DNA of 64,000 nt from JBBIQS01 sp037442205. GTDB lineage: Bacteria; Myxococcota; Myxococcia; Myxococcales; UBA5297. Every line of letters begins with the position of its first letter. Positions within the stretch are counted from its first letter, which is position 1. The position numbers were made by a program, and so were the translations under genes. The DNA is taken from contig JBBIQS010000028.1 of the NCBI GenBank assembly GCA_037442205.1, positions 21,170-85,169 on the forward strand, read 5' to 3'. The notes under the pieces were generated by a model, which was given only the letters and a program-made list of their open reading frames with translations, did no database searches and had not been told where the DNA came from. This document shows, one piece after another, positions 7,539 to 15,521 of this stretch.

Positions 7539-9188
7539 ATGTCTTGCCGCCCTCCCCGGACCCGCGCTGACCGGCCGCTGGCCTACCTCACCCAGGAGCG
7601 CCGGGCCTGCCCGAGCTGCGGTCAGCCCATCGACTGGCGCACCATGTTCCGCGGCGAAACGGTGATTCGGAAGCGCTTCTGCCCGAGCTGCGGCGAAGCC
7701 GAGGAGACCACCGGCCAGACCACGCACGAGGCCCTGGCCGCGTTGACCCGCCAGGACGCCACCGGCGTCTACAAGCACACCACCTCCACCTGCCCCAAGT
7801 GCCTGGCCCTGATCGAGGCCAAGGTGGTCGTCCGCGACGGCAAGGTCTTCTTCGACAAGGAGTGCCCGACCTGCGGCCCGTCGCAGGCGCTGGTGAGCGA
7901 GGACGCCGACTACTACAAGAACGCCTACCTCTTCGCCCGCTGCGGCGCCGAGCCCCTGCAATTCACCCGCGAGGTGGTCAACGGCTGCCCCCAGGACTGC
8001 GGCCTCTGCTCCGACCACCAGCAGCACACCTGCGTCCCGCTGCTCGAGGTGACCGACTACTGCAACCTCGAGTGTCCGATCTGCCTGGTCGACAACCGCC
8101 ATGCCCGCCACATCACCGCGGAGGAGATGACCCGGGTGCTGGATCGGGTCATCGCCGCCGAGGGGACGCTCGAGACCTTCGCCCTCTCCGGCGGCGAGCC
8201 GACCAGCCATCCGCGCATCCTCGAGCTCATCGACCTGGCCCTCGCCCGCAAGGAGATCGGCCGGGTGGTGATGCTCACCAACGGCCTGCGCATCGCCCAG
8301 GACCGCGGTTTCGCCCAGGAGCTCAAGAGGCGCGGGGTCTACGTCGGCCTGCAGTTCGACGGCTTCTCCAAGGAGGCCTCGATCAAGCTGCGCGGCCGCG
8401 ACCTGATCGGCGAGAAGGAGAAGGCGCTCGCCCTCCTCGAGCAGCTCGACGTCCCCACCCAGCTCATCTTCACCGTGGCGCGCGGGGTGAACGAGGACCA
8501 GCTCGGCAAGGTGACCGAGCTGTTCCTCTCCAAGCCGCACCTGATCTCGCTGCTCATCCAGCCGGCGACCTACACCGGCCAGGGCGGAGGCACCTTCGGC
8601 GGCAATCCACTCGATCGGCTGACGATCCCCGGCGTGTTCAAGGCGATGGAGGAGCAGACCGGCGGCAAGCTCAGGGCCAAGGACTTCGTGCCCCTGCCCT
8701 GCCCCAGCCCGCACTGCATCGCCCTGACCTTCCTGCTGCGGCTCAACGACGGCGGCTTCATCCCGCTGCACCGCTTCGCCGACCTGCGCCGCTACGGCGG
8801 CCTGCTGCGCAACTCGGCCAGCCTGCCCGCCCTCCCCGAAATCGAGCAGGCGCTGCAGCAGGTCATCTACGATCTGTTCGCCAGGCCGGAGCAGGACGAG
8901 GCCCGCCCCATCCTCTCGGCGCTCAAGCGCGCGGTGGGCGCAATCTTCCCCGGCAAGCCGCTCAACTTCCGCGAGGCGATCCAGTCCGGCGAGCGGCAGG
9001 TGAAGTCGATCTTCGTCCACCACTACATGGACGCCCACGACTACGACCTGGAGCGGGTGCGCAAGTGCTGCAACCACTACCCGCAGGTCGACGGCCGGCT
9101 GATGCCGGCGTGCAACTTCAACATGTTCCACCGCGGCGCGGCGGTGGGGCCGAACTCGCCCAAGCCGGCCTGGAGCACGAAGAGCTGA
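7539..9188 (+). CDS. Radical SAM enzyme of the COG1964 / tetraether-synthase (Tes, MJ0619) type
   Basis: This 549-residue protein carries the radical SAM motif CNLECPIC (Cys175, Cys179, Cys182) and GGEPT at 218-222. Before it lie two metal-site regions: an extra N-terminal CPSCG pair (Cys24/27 and Cys48/51), then TCPKC...CPTC (Cys85, 88, 109, 112) and CPQDCGLC (150, 154, 157). After the core come Cys388/393 and a C-terminal CCNHYPQVDGRLMPACNFN block (Cys510, 511, 525), as in the archaeal Tes/MJ0619 group. Tes joins inert lipid tail carbons in archaeal membrane-spanning lipids. Bacterial relatives have been proposed in similar lipid coupling. Here it is coupled to a FabG-like gene by a 1-nt overlap (TGATG). 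Family assignment is firm; substrate is inference. Confidence 0.85.
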   Translation: MSCRPPRTRADRPLAYLTQERRACPSCGQPIDWRTMFRGETVIRKRFCPSCGEAEETTGQTTHEALAALTRQDATGVYKHTTSTCPKCLALIEAKVVVRDGKVFFDKECPTCGPSQALVSEDADYYKNAYLFARCGAEPLQFTREVVNGCPQDCGLCSDHQQHTCVPLLEVTDYCNLECPICLVDNRHARHITAEEMTRVLDRVIAAEGTLETFALSGGEPTSHPRILELIDLALARKEIGRVVMLTNGLRIAQDRGFAQELKRRGVYVGLQFDGFSKEASIKLRGRDLIGEKEKALALLEQLDVPTQLIFTVARGVNEDQLGKVTELFLSKPHLISLLIQPATYTGQGGGTFGGNPLDRLTIPGVFKAMEEQTGGKLRAKDFVPLPCPSPHCIALTFLLRLNDGGFIPLHRFADLRRYGGLLRNSASLPALPEIEQALQQVIYDLFARPEQDEARPILSALKRAVGAIFPGKPLNFREAIQSGERQVKSIFVHHYMDAHDYDLERVRKCCNHYPQVDGRLMPACNFNMFHRGAAVGPNSPKPAWSTKS

Positions 9189-9928
9189 TGGGCCTGCTCG
9201 ACGGCAGAGTGGCGCTGGTCACCGGAGGCTCGCGCGGGCTGGGCAAGGCCATCTGCAAGGTCCTCGGCCGCGAGGGGGCCAAGGTCGCCTTCAACTACTC
9301 GCGCTGCGACGAGGACGCCCAGCAGGCGCTGCAGGAGCTGCGACAGGCCGGGATCACCGCCTTCGCCTTCAAGGCCTCGGTGCTCGATCGGGCGGCGCTC
9401 GAGCAGATGGTCCGGCAGCTGGAGCGCGAGGCGGGGATCGTCGACGTCCTGGTCAACAACGCCGGAATCAGCCGGGTGACGCCGTTCGCCCTGCTCGAGG
9501 AGTCCGACTGGGACGAGGTGATGGCGGTCAACGTCAAGGGCGTCTACCTCGCCACGCAGGTGGCGCTGCGCGGGATGATCCGCCAGCGGCGCGGCCGCAT
9601 CCTCAACATCGGCTCGCTGGCCGGGGTGAAGATGCTGCCGGCTCCGGTGACCTACTGCGCCTCCAAGGCGGCCATCAAGGGGCTGACCGAGGCGCTGGCC
9701 AAGGAGGTCGGCCCCTACGGCGTCACCGTCAACCACCTCGCCCCCGGGGCGCTGGACGAGGGCGTCTCGCATCACATCCCGCCGCATCGGATGGAGGAGT
9801 ACCTGCGCCACTGCGCGCTGGGGCGGCCGGGAGGCGTCCAGGAGATCGCCGAGACGGTGGCGTTCCTGGTCTCGGATCGAAACAGCTACATGAACGGCGC
9901 CACCGTGCAGGTCGACGGAGCGGTCTAG
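9188..9928 (+). CDS. FabG-like 3-oxoacyl-ACP reductase (SDR family), copy 2
   Basis: This 246-residue SDR has TGGSRGLG at residues 12-19, NNAG near 90, and catalytic Ser143, Tyr156 and Lys160 (YCASK). The start is fixed by TGATG overlap with the radical SAM gene. It matches copy 1 (747-1490) over its whole length, sharing long blocks such as RGRILNIGSLAG and the C-terminal RMEEYLR-CALGRPG region. Two retained copies may serve two steps, or partner different KS pairs. It ends the plus-strand run; a pair of GC-rich hairpins follows, between it and the convergent radical SAM gene. Confidence 0.87.
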   Translation: MGLLDGRVALVTGGSRGLGKAICKVLGREGAKVAFNYSRCDEDAQQALQELRQAGITAFAFKASVLDRAALEQMVRQLEREAGIVDVLVNNAGISRVTPFALLEESDWDEVMAVNVKGVYLATQVALRGMIRQRRGRILNIGSLAGVKMLPAPVTYCASKAAIKGLTEALAKEVGPYGVTVNHLAPGALDEGVSHHIPPHRMEEYLRHCALGRPGGVQEIAETVAFLVSDRNSYMNGATVQVDGAV

Positions 9929-9930
9929 GC

Positions 9931-9949
9931 GGCCGGCGAGAGGCCGGCC
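9931..9949. terminator. GC hairpin in the convergent gap (left)
   Basis: GGCCGGC, loop GAGAG, then GCCGGCC form a 7-bp perfect stem two bases after the FabG-like stop codon (ends 9928). No T-run follows. It is likely to slow or end transcription of the plus-strand operon in the 57-nt convergent gap. Confidence 0.45.
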
Positions 9950-9963
9950 CGCCCTGAGCCGAG

Positions 9964-9985
9964 GCGCGAGCGCAGTGGCTCGCGC
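9964..9985. terminator. GC hairpin in the convergent gap (right)
   Basis: GCGCGAGC, loop GCAGTG, then GCTCGCGC form an 8-bp perfect stem. It directly abuts the stop codon of the minus-strand radical SAM gene (9986). With the left hairpin it makes a two-hairpin, probably bidirectional, end region without T-runs. Confidence 0.45.
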
Positions 9986-11041
9986 TCAGTGCGGCTTCAC
10001 CGAGATGAAGAACTCCTTGAACTGGCGCAGCCGGGGCTTCTCGTGCATCGCCTCGGCGAAGCCGCGGCAGCTGGTCCAGCACTGCGAGCAGTCCCGGGTG
10101 CGGGCCCGCTCCGCCAGCTTGTCGCGGATGTCGAAGATGCTCTCGGCGAGGATGTTCCCCACCGGCTCGTTGAGGGTCTCGGTGCAGCGCGACACGTTGC
10201 CCTTGTGGTCGATGTTCATCTGCAGCTTGCCGGTCTGGCAGTTGCCGATGCCGCCGTCGGCGATGGCCCGGTCCATCTTCTCGATGTAGCTGGTGAACGA
10301 GACGAAGTCCGGGTACTTGCGCTTGAGATCCAGCAGGTGGTTGGTGACGCTCTGGTCCGGCAGCCGGCGCGGCTTGTTGCCGCGGTTCCAGGAGTAGAGG
10401 TTGACCATGTAGGTCACGCCGATGTCCTTGGCGATCTTGATCAGCGGCTCGATGTCCTCGAGGTTGTCGTCCATCAGCACGCTGATCATGTGGACGCGGT
10501 TCATCTTCCCCTTGCGGTGCCGCTGCAGCATCTCCAGCGCCGCCAGCGCCCGCTGGTACGAGCCGGGGGCGGCGCGCTGCCGGTCGTGGCGCTCCGCGGT
10601 GGAATAGTCCACCGAGACCGAGATCTCCTGCAGGCCGGCCTTGGACAGGTCCTTGGCGTAGCTCTCGTTCACGAACCAGCCGTTGGTGATCAGGATCGGG
10701 AACTGGTTGTTCTCGTTGAGGATGGTGATGATGTCGCAGAGGTCTTCGCGGATGAGCGGCTCGCCGCCGGCCAGCGAGACGATGAGCGTCCCCAGCTGAT
10801 CGAGCTTCTTGGCGATGGCGCGGATGTCGTCGAGCGACAGCTCTTCCTTCGGGTTGTGCTTGGTCTTCCAGAAATCGCAGATCTCGCACTTGAAGTTGCA
10901 GCGGTAGGTCACCTGCAGGTTGCAGTGCAGGATGGTCCCGCTCACCAGCTGCCGCATCAGCCGCGCGCTGCGATAGCCGTAGTGGGCGCGGTCCTGAACG
11001 AACTCCATCATCCGATTCGGGTCCTGCAACAGGTCGAACAT
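9986..11041 (-). CDS. Radical SAM enzyme with SPASM-like C-terminal cluster domain
   Basis: This 351-residue protein has the motif CNFKCEIC (Cys48, 52, 55), GGEP at 92-95, and a C-terminal group of cysteines at 268, 286, 318, 321 and 325, spaced as in SPASM or twitch auxiliary Fe-S domains. It should cleave S-adenosylmethionine to a 5'-deoxyadenosyl radical. SPASM enzymes act on peptides and also on small molecules and cofactors, so the substrate is open. It is 2 nt downstream of another radical SAM gene on the same strand; the two are surely cotranscribed. No peptide precursor gene is visible beside it, which slightly favours a role in the neighbouring acyl pathway. Confidence 0.85.
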   Translation of the reverse strand: MFDLLQDPNRMMEFVQDRAHYGYRSARLMRQLVSGTILHCNLQVTYRCNFKCEICDFWKTKHNPKEELSLDDIRAIAKKLDQLGTLIVSLAGGEPLIREDLCDIITILNENNQFPILITNGWFVNESYAKDLSKAGLQEISVSVDYSTAERHDRQRAAPGSYQRALAALEMLQRHRKGKMNRVHMISVLMDDNLEDIEPLIKIAKDIGVTYMVNLYSWNRGNKPRRLPDQSVTNHLLDLKRKYPDFVSFTSYIEKMDRAIADGGIGNCQTGKLQMNIDHKGNVSRCTETLNEPVGNILAESIFDIRDKLAERARTRDCSQCWTSCRGFAEAMHEKPRLRQFKEFFISVKPH

Positions 11042-11043
11042 GG

Positions 11044-12045
11044 TCAGCTCCAGAGGCGAAGCTCGCCCAAGGCCGCGAGCGGTCGGCGCTGCAACAGCGA
11101 CAGCGCCATGTGACAGAAGATGTGACAGCGGTCCTCGCAGTTGTCCGGGGGCTCTGCCGCGGCCCCGACCTGCTCCAGCGCGCGCCTGAAACGTCCGGCG
11201 CGCAGCACGTCCACAGTCCCGCGGACCAGATCGAGGCAGGGGTAGTACAACTGCCCATCCGGCCGCACGGTCGGCATCAGCATCGGGTGGCACTTGAAGG
11301 CCGCCAGGTCGCGAATCCCGCGAAGATAGTCGGGCACGCCGAGGACCCGCGCCCCGCGCGCCTTGGCGGCGATGACCTGCCCGACCAGCGACGCGTAGGC
11401 CGGGTTGCCCACCAGCTTGGGATGCACGCTGCGGCCGACGATCTCCGGCGAGACCTGGAAGCAGAGCCGCTCCCTCTCGGCCAGGCGCAGGACCTCTTCC
11501 ACGTCCGGCAGGTTGTCGGGCGTCGCCACCGCCGAGAGCACCAGCCGCTTGCGCGAGTCCTTCTGCGCCAGCGCCCAGTCCAGAGTGCGCAGGATCTCCT
11601 TGGCGGCCGTTTCCGGGCGCCCGATCAACCCCGCGAGCCTGGCCGGGTCGAGCGCGTCGACGCTGAGCACCAGCGCATCGGCCAGCCCGAGCAGCCGCGG
11701 CCGCTCGACGAGCCCGATCCCCTTGGTATTGAGCACCACGCGGAACCCGAGGGCCCTGGCGTGCCAGAGCAAGTCCTCCAGATCGGCTCGCTCCAGAGGA
11801 TCGCCGCCGGTGACGTCGAGGGTGTCGCTGTCCTGGCGCAGAACCGCGAACAGCCGCTTCATCTCGGAGGTCGGCAGCTCGTCCGCCGGCTGCTGCTTGA
11901 ACGGCACGCCTTCCCCGTCGCAGCAGTAGCGGCAGGCGAGCGGGCAGCGGTGAGTCAGGTAGACGGAGAAGAGCAGCGGGCGCCGCGGCTGGCGCCGGGC
12001 GGCGATGGCGGCGAGGTTGCCGACGTAGTTGGCGACGAAGCCCAT
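11044..12045 (-). CDS. Radical SAM enzyme with C-terminal cysteine cluster
   Basis: From ATG at 12045 the protein has 333 residues, with CPLACRYC (Cys34, 38, 41) and GGDP at 80-83. The C-terminal third holds six more cysteines (FKCHP, YYPCLD, NCEDRCHIFCH), probably ligands of an auxiliary cluster. I chose ATG 12045 because GGGAAGGGG lies just upstream and a promoter-like pair sits at 12086-12115. The longer GTG start at 12084 would fall on the transcript start. It forms a two-gene unit with the SPASM-like gene 2 nt downstream. Its reaction is unknown. Confidence 0.83.
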   Translation of the reverse strand: MGFVANYVGNLAAIAARRQPRRPLLFSVYLTHRCPLACRYCCDGEGVPFKQQPADELPTSEMKRLFAVLRQDSDTLDVTGGDPLERADLEDLLWHARALGFRVVLNTKGIGLVERPRLLGLADALVLSVDALDPARLAGLIGRPETAAKEILRTLDWALAQKDSRKRLVLSAVATPDNLPDVEEVLRLAERERLCFQVSPEIVGRSVHPKLVGNPAYASLVGQVIAAKARGARVLGVPDYLRGIRDLAAFKCHPMLMPTVRPDGQLYYPCLDLVRGTVDVLRAGRFRRALEQVGAAAEPPDNCEDRCHIFCHMALSLLQRRPLAALGELRLWS

Positions 12046-12085
12046 CGACCCCTTCCCAAGTCTCGGCAACACACGAAGCGGCACG

Positions 12086-12115
12086 ACAATAGGCGGCCCG
12101 CCGAGAGCCGATCAA
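12086..12115 (-). promoter_or_regulatory. Sigma70-like promoter for the radical SAM pair
   Basis: Read on the minus strand, TTGATC (12115-12110), 18 nt, then TATTGT (12091-12086) resembles a -35/-10 pair, matching consensus at four of six bases in each hexamer. A transcript would begin near 12079 and leave a leader of about 35 nt before ATG 12045. Confidence 0.4.
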
Positions 12116-12175
12116 GGAGGCAGGCGATCCCTCTGCCACCTGACAGCGTGAGATTCGGAACGCTGCGCGGAGGCC

Positions 12176-13480
12176 ATGCTAGGGTGGTCGGCCCCGAGGT
12201 CCCTGACCGTGAGAGCCCTGGCCGCCCTTGCCTCGATCGCGCTTGCCACCTCGACTGGCTGCGCGCGGCTGCTCGAAGCCAGCGTCGACGCCCAGCGGGT
12301 CAACCCCAGGGATCTGATCGGGGCGCGCGCTTCGGTGGTCGACCTGCGCGCGCCCGACGACTTCGCGGCCGGCCACGTTCCCGGAGCGGTCAACGTGGCG
12401 ATGGGCGAGGTCGACGGCTTCCTTTACCAACTCCACAAAGAGAAGGGCCCCAGTCCCCTGGTGCTCGCCTGCCAGTATGGCTACGACGCCGCCCTGGCGG
12501 CCCCCATTGCCCGCATGCACGGCTTCGACGAGGTCCAGGTCCTCGGCGGCGGGATGGCCCGCTATCTCGCCGAGGGCCTGCCGCTCGAGCGAGGCGGACG
12601 CGGGGCCGCGCCGCCAAGCGCAACCCGGGAGCTGGCCCTCACTCAATACCAGCAGTGGCTTTCGGTCATCGCCGGCCTGGGGATCAAGCCGGTCTACATG
12701 GCGCTGTCGCTGGCGATCCTCATCCTCACGCGCCGGCGCGCCAAGGCCGCGGGCCTGTCCGTCCTCTGGCACGGCCTGCTCTGGTTCTTCATCGGCGAAG
12801 CGTTCTGCGCCTTGAACCTCGCCTGGCACTCTCCCGGGCGCATCTACCTCAACGACGCCATGCACGGCTTCGGGATGGCGCTGATGTCGGCCCTCATCCC
12901 CTGGGGGCTGTTCACCCTCTTCGACGAGCGCGTGCTGCGCTACTCGAACCCGGCACTGGGCTGCCGGCTCCAGCCGCTGTGCGGCCAGTGCTGGAAGCGC
13001 GACCCGGTGCGCTGCGGCTTCCACGACCTGATGCTGATGCTGCTGGGGAGCTTGGCCGTCGTCTCGCTGATCCCGCTGACCGGGCGGCTGCGGCCGGAGA
13101 TGGTGGAGGCAGTGGTCCTCGGCACGCGCACCGACTTCGGGGTGCCCGTCCTCAACCTGTGGATCGAGCTGCGGCTCTACCCGGCGCTGGCCGTCGTCGG
13201 GTTCCTCGCCACCCTGGCCGTGCTCGGCTTCGGCGGGCAGAAGGGCATGCGCCCGGCCACCCCGCTCTTCTTTCTCTCGTTCGGCTTCCTTTCTTATTCG
13301 GCCCTGCGCTTCTTCCTGTCCGAGGCCTTCGGCGAGGCCTTCTGGTGGGCCAACTTCTGGGAGGAGCTGACCGAGCTGTTCTTCGTCGCCGCCATCGGGA
13401 TGTTCCTCTTCCTGTTCCGGCGGCAGTTGTCGCTGGCGGGGACCCCGGCCGGCGACCGCACCCCGTCCGCCATCCGCTGA
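12176..13480 (+). CDS. Rhodanese-domain lipoprotein fused to a multi-span membrane domain
   Basis: This 434-residue protein starts with a signal peptide ending in TSTGC (Cys29). A rhodanese domain follows at about 45-150, with VVDLRAPDDFAAGHVPGAVNV and the active-site loop ACQYGYDAA (Cys99). From about residue 165 there are six or so hydrophobic segments, with a cysteine motif in the loop LCGQCWKRDPVRC (near 265). Rhodanese domains carry sulfur or sense sulfur and redox state. A fusion to a large membrane domain is uncommon. GTG at 12209 gives a tidier signal peptide and is a possible alternative start. The next gene starts 10 nt downstream, so it shares an operon with the B12 radical SAM enzyme. 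Confidence 0.75.
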   Translation: MLGWSAPRSLTVRALAALASIALATSTGCARLLEASVDAQRVNPRDLIGARASVVDLRAPDDFAAGHVPGAVNVAMGEVDGFLYQLHKEKGPSPLVLACQYGYDAALAAPIARMHGFDEVQVLGGGMARYLAEGLPLERGGRGAAPPSATRELALTQYQQWLSVIAGLGIKPVYMALSLAILILTRRRAKAAGLSVLWHGLLWFFIGEAFCALNLAWHSPGRIYLNDAMHGFGMALMSALIPWGLFTLFDERVLRYSNPALGCRLQPLCGQCWKRDPVRCGFHDLMLMLLGSLAVVSLIPLTGRLRPEMVEAVVLGTRTDFGVPVLNLWIELRLYPALAVVGFLATLAVLGFGGQKGMRPATPLFFLSFGFLSYSALRFFLSEAFGEAFWWANFWEELTELFFVAAIGMFLFLFRRQLSLAGTPAGDRTPSAIR

Positions 13481-13490
13481 GGGCCGACCC

Positions 13491-14876
13491 ATGCGGATTC
13501 GCCTGATCCAGCCTCCGCTCGTCCAGCCGCGGTATCGGCAGCTCACCCTGCCGGTGGTGGGCGCGGAGCTGGCTGCGCAGGGATTCGAGGTCGAGGCCTG
13601 CGACGAGAACGTCGAGCCGCTCGACGACTCGCCGGTGGAATGGGTCGGCATCAGCTGCCACGTCTACAACGCCCCGCGCGCCTTCGAGCTCGCGCGGCGC
13701 TTCCGCGCCCAGGGCAGCAAGGTCCTCATCGGCGGCACCTTTGCCACTCTCGCCCCGGAGCTGGTCGCGCCGCACTGCGACGGTGTGGTGGCCGGCGAGC
13801 TCGAGGGGCAGGCCGCCGAGATCGCCTCCGACGCGCGCGCTGGCTCGCTCAAGCCACTCTACCGCGCCAGCGCGCCGCCCTCGCTCGAGCACACCGTCCT
13901 CCCCGACCTGTCGCTGACTCCGGCCGAGCGCTACCTCAAGCTCAACTTCCCCCTCGAGATCACCCGCGGCTGCAGGTTCGCCTGCCGCTTCTGCACCTCG
14001 AGCGCGCTCTTCCCCACCACCCGCAGCCGCTCGGTCGAGGACGTCGAGCGCGACCTGGAGCAGTACGACCACGGGCTGGTGGAGCTCCTGGACGTCAACT
14101 TCCTCGACGATCGCCCGGCCTTCGAGCGCATGTTGCCGGTGCTCCAGCGGGCGCGCATCCCCGGCTGGACCGCGCAGACGACGGTGGCCGATCTCGCCGG
14201 AGATCCCGGCCTGGCCGATCGGCTCGCCGCGGCGCGCTGCCGCTCGGTCTTCGTCGGCCTGGAGACCCTGTCGCCCGAGGGATTGCGCTCGCTCAACAAG
14301 GGCTGGGTGAAGCCTCAGGCCTTCCTCGAGGCGGCGCGCCGGCTGCGCGAGGCCGGAATCCTGGTGCAGGTCGGGCTGGTGGTCGGCCTGGACAGCGACG
14401 TCCCAGAGACCTTCGAGCGGGCCGGCGACTTCCTCGAACAGGCCCGCGTGCAGTCGCTCATCGTCTCCTGGCTGCACTACTACCCGGGGACCGAGCCCTA
14501 CCGCGCCTTGAAGCGGGAGGGGCGGCTGGTTAGCGAGGACCTGCGCGACTTCGACGGCAACCACCTCACCGTCCGCCCGCTGCGTGCCGAGCCAGAGGCC
14601 CTCCAGACCGCGGTGTCAGAGCTGCTCAGGCGCTTCTACGGCCCGCGCTCCGTCGCCCGGCGCGCCCTCCATGCCGGGATCGCCAAGGATCCGGCCCAGC
14701 TGGCGCACCACCTGTTCTTCAACGCGATGATGGGCTCCTACTACCGCAACCTCGAGCGCCTGGCCGAGCGGGGCGATCCGCCCGAGCGGCGCTACATGGG
14801 GCGAGCCGCGGGCGCCACCCTCGAGGACGCCGCCGCCGACGCCGGCAGCTGGCTGCTCGACAGGCTCCTCAGCTGA
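13491..14876 (+). CDS. B12-binding radical SAM enzyme (class B type)
   Basis: This 461-residue protein has an N-terminal Rossmann-like cobalamin-binding domain (about 1-125, starting RIRLIQPPL, with GGTFATLAPE near 81) without the DxHxxG motif. The radical SAM core follows, with CRFACRFC (Cys161, 165, 168). The C-terminal helical part ends in ARALHAGI and FFNAMMGSYYRNLERL segments. Such enzymes include methyltransferases of unactivated carbon and ring-forming enzymes. B12-binding radical SAM proteins also occur beside FabF/FabZ/ACP genes in the candidate ladderane loci of anammox bacteria. It starts 10 nt after the rhodanese gene. The reaction is unknown. Confidence 0.87.
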   Translation: MRIRLIQPPLVQPRYRQLTLPVVGAELAAQGFEVEACDENVEPLDDSPVEWVGISCHVYNAPRAFELARRFRAQGSKVLIGGTFATLAPELVAPHCDGVVAGELEGQAAEIASDARAGSLKPLYRASAPPSLEHTVLPDLSLTPAERYLKLNFPLEITRGCRFACRFCTSSALFPTTRSRSVEDVERDLEQYDHGLVELLDVNFLDDRPAFERMLPVLQRARIPGWTAQTTVADLAGDPGLADRLAAARCRSVFVGLETLSPEGLRSLNKGWVKPQAFLEAARRLREAGILVQVGLVVGLDSDVPETFERAGDFLEQARVQSLIVSWLHYYPGTEPYRALKREGRLVSEDLRDFDGNHLTVRPLRAEPEALQTAVSELLRRFYGPRSVARRALHAGIAKDPAQLAHHLFFNAMMGSYYRNLERLAERGDPPERRYMGRAAGATLEDAAADAGSWLLDRLLS

Positions 14877-15032
14877 CCTCCGGATTCTGGAGGGCGTCGC
14901 CGTTCCGGCGTCTGCCGCGCTCGCCGGGACGACGAATCGCGTCGGAGCCGCGCCCGTCCGCCGTCTTCCATTGTCAGGAACTCGTCACTGCCCGAAAATG
15001 CGCGCCTGCTCCTTCCTGCCGGAGACCTGCCC

Positions 15033-15437
15033 ATGCCCGCCGCCGAGACCCTCACCATCGAGCAGCAAGTGCGGTCCATCGTGGCCGAGTCGCTAGGCAA
15101 GGACCTGGCGCTGGTGAAGCCCGAGTCGAACCTGATGGGCGAGTTGGGCGCGGAGTCGCTCGATTTCCTGGACATCGTCTTCCGCCTGGAGCGCGGCTTC
15201 GACATCCAGATCACCCGCGGCGAGATGGAGAAGGCGGCCCGCGGCGACATGTCGGAGGAGGAGTTCGCCCCCGGCGGCGTCATCTCCGACAAGGGCTTGG
15301 AGCGGCTGCGCCAGCTGATGCCCGAGGCCAGCGGGCGCATCGTCCAAGGCTTGAAACCGACGCAGATCCTGAGCCTGTTCAGCGTGCAGACCTTCGTCAA
15401 TCTTGTGCACGCCAAGAAGGCCGGGCGCTCGGTCTAG
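15033..15437 (+). CDS. Acyl carrier protein with C-terminal extension
   Basis: This 134-residue protein has the 4'-phosphopantetheine site LGAESLDFLD, with Ser42 as attachment residue, in a normal four-helix ACP pattern (VRSIVAESLGKDL at the front, FRLERGFDIQITRGEMEKAA after). It is longer than a typical 75-85-residue ACP: after about residue 85 a hydrophobic tail continues (LKPTQILSLFSVQTFVNLV). Similar long ACPs occur in specialised type II systems. It is the only free carrier protein in the locus and is the likely tether for the KS, reductase and dehydratase steps. A 156-nt gap separates it from the radical SAM gene, so it may have its own promoter. Confidence 0.88.
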   Translation: MPAAETLTIEQQVRSIVAESLGKDLALVKPESNLMGELGAESLDFLDIVFRLERGFDIQITRGEMEKAARGDMSEEEFAPGGVISDKGLERLRQLMPEASGRIVQGLKPTQILSLFSVQTFVNLVHAKKAGRSV

Positions 15438-15521
15438 CCGGCGCTGCTTGCGGCAGCGAAAGCCGGTCCCCTATGCTTCCTCGGACCCACTCTACCGGCT
15501 GACGATCCTTCGAGGTGTGAC

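Noticed and set aside
747..15437. Calling the locus a ladderane or aryl-polyene cluster outright
   Set aside because: Gene types resemble those loci only in part: no desaturase/phytoene-desaturase-like, acyl ligase, ammonia-lyase or thioesterase gene is present in the window.
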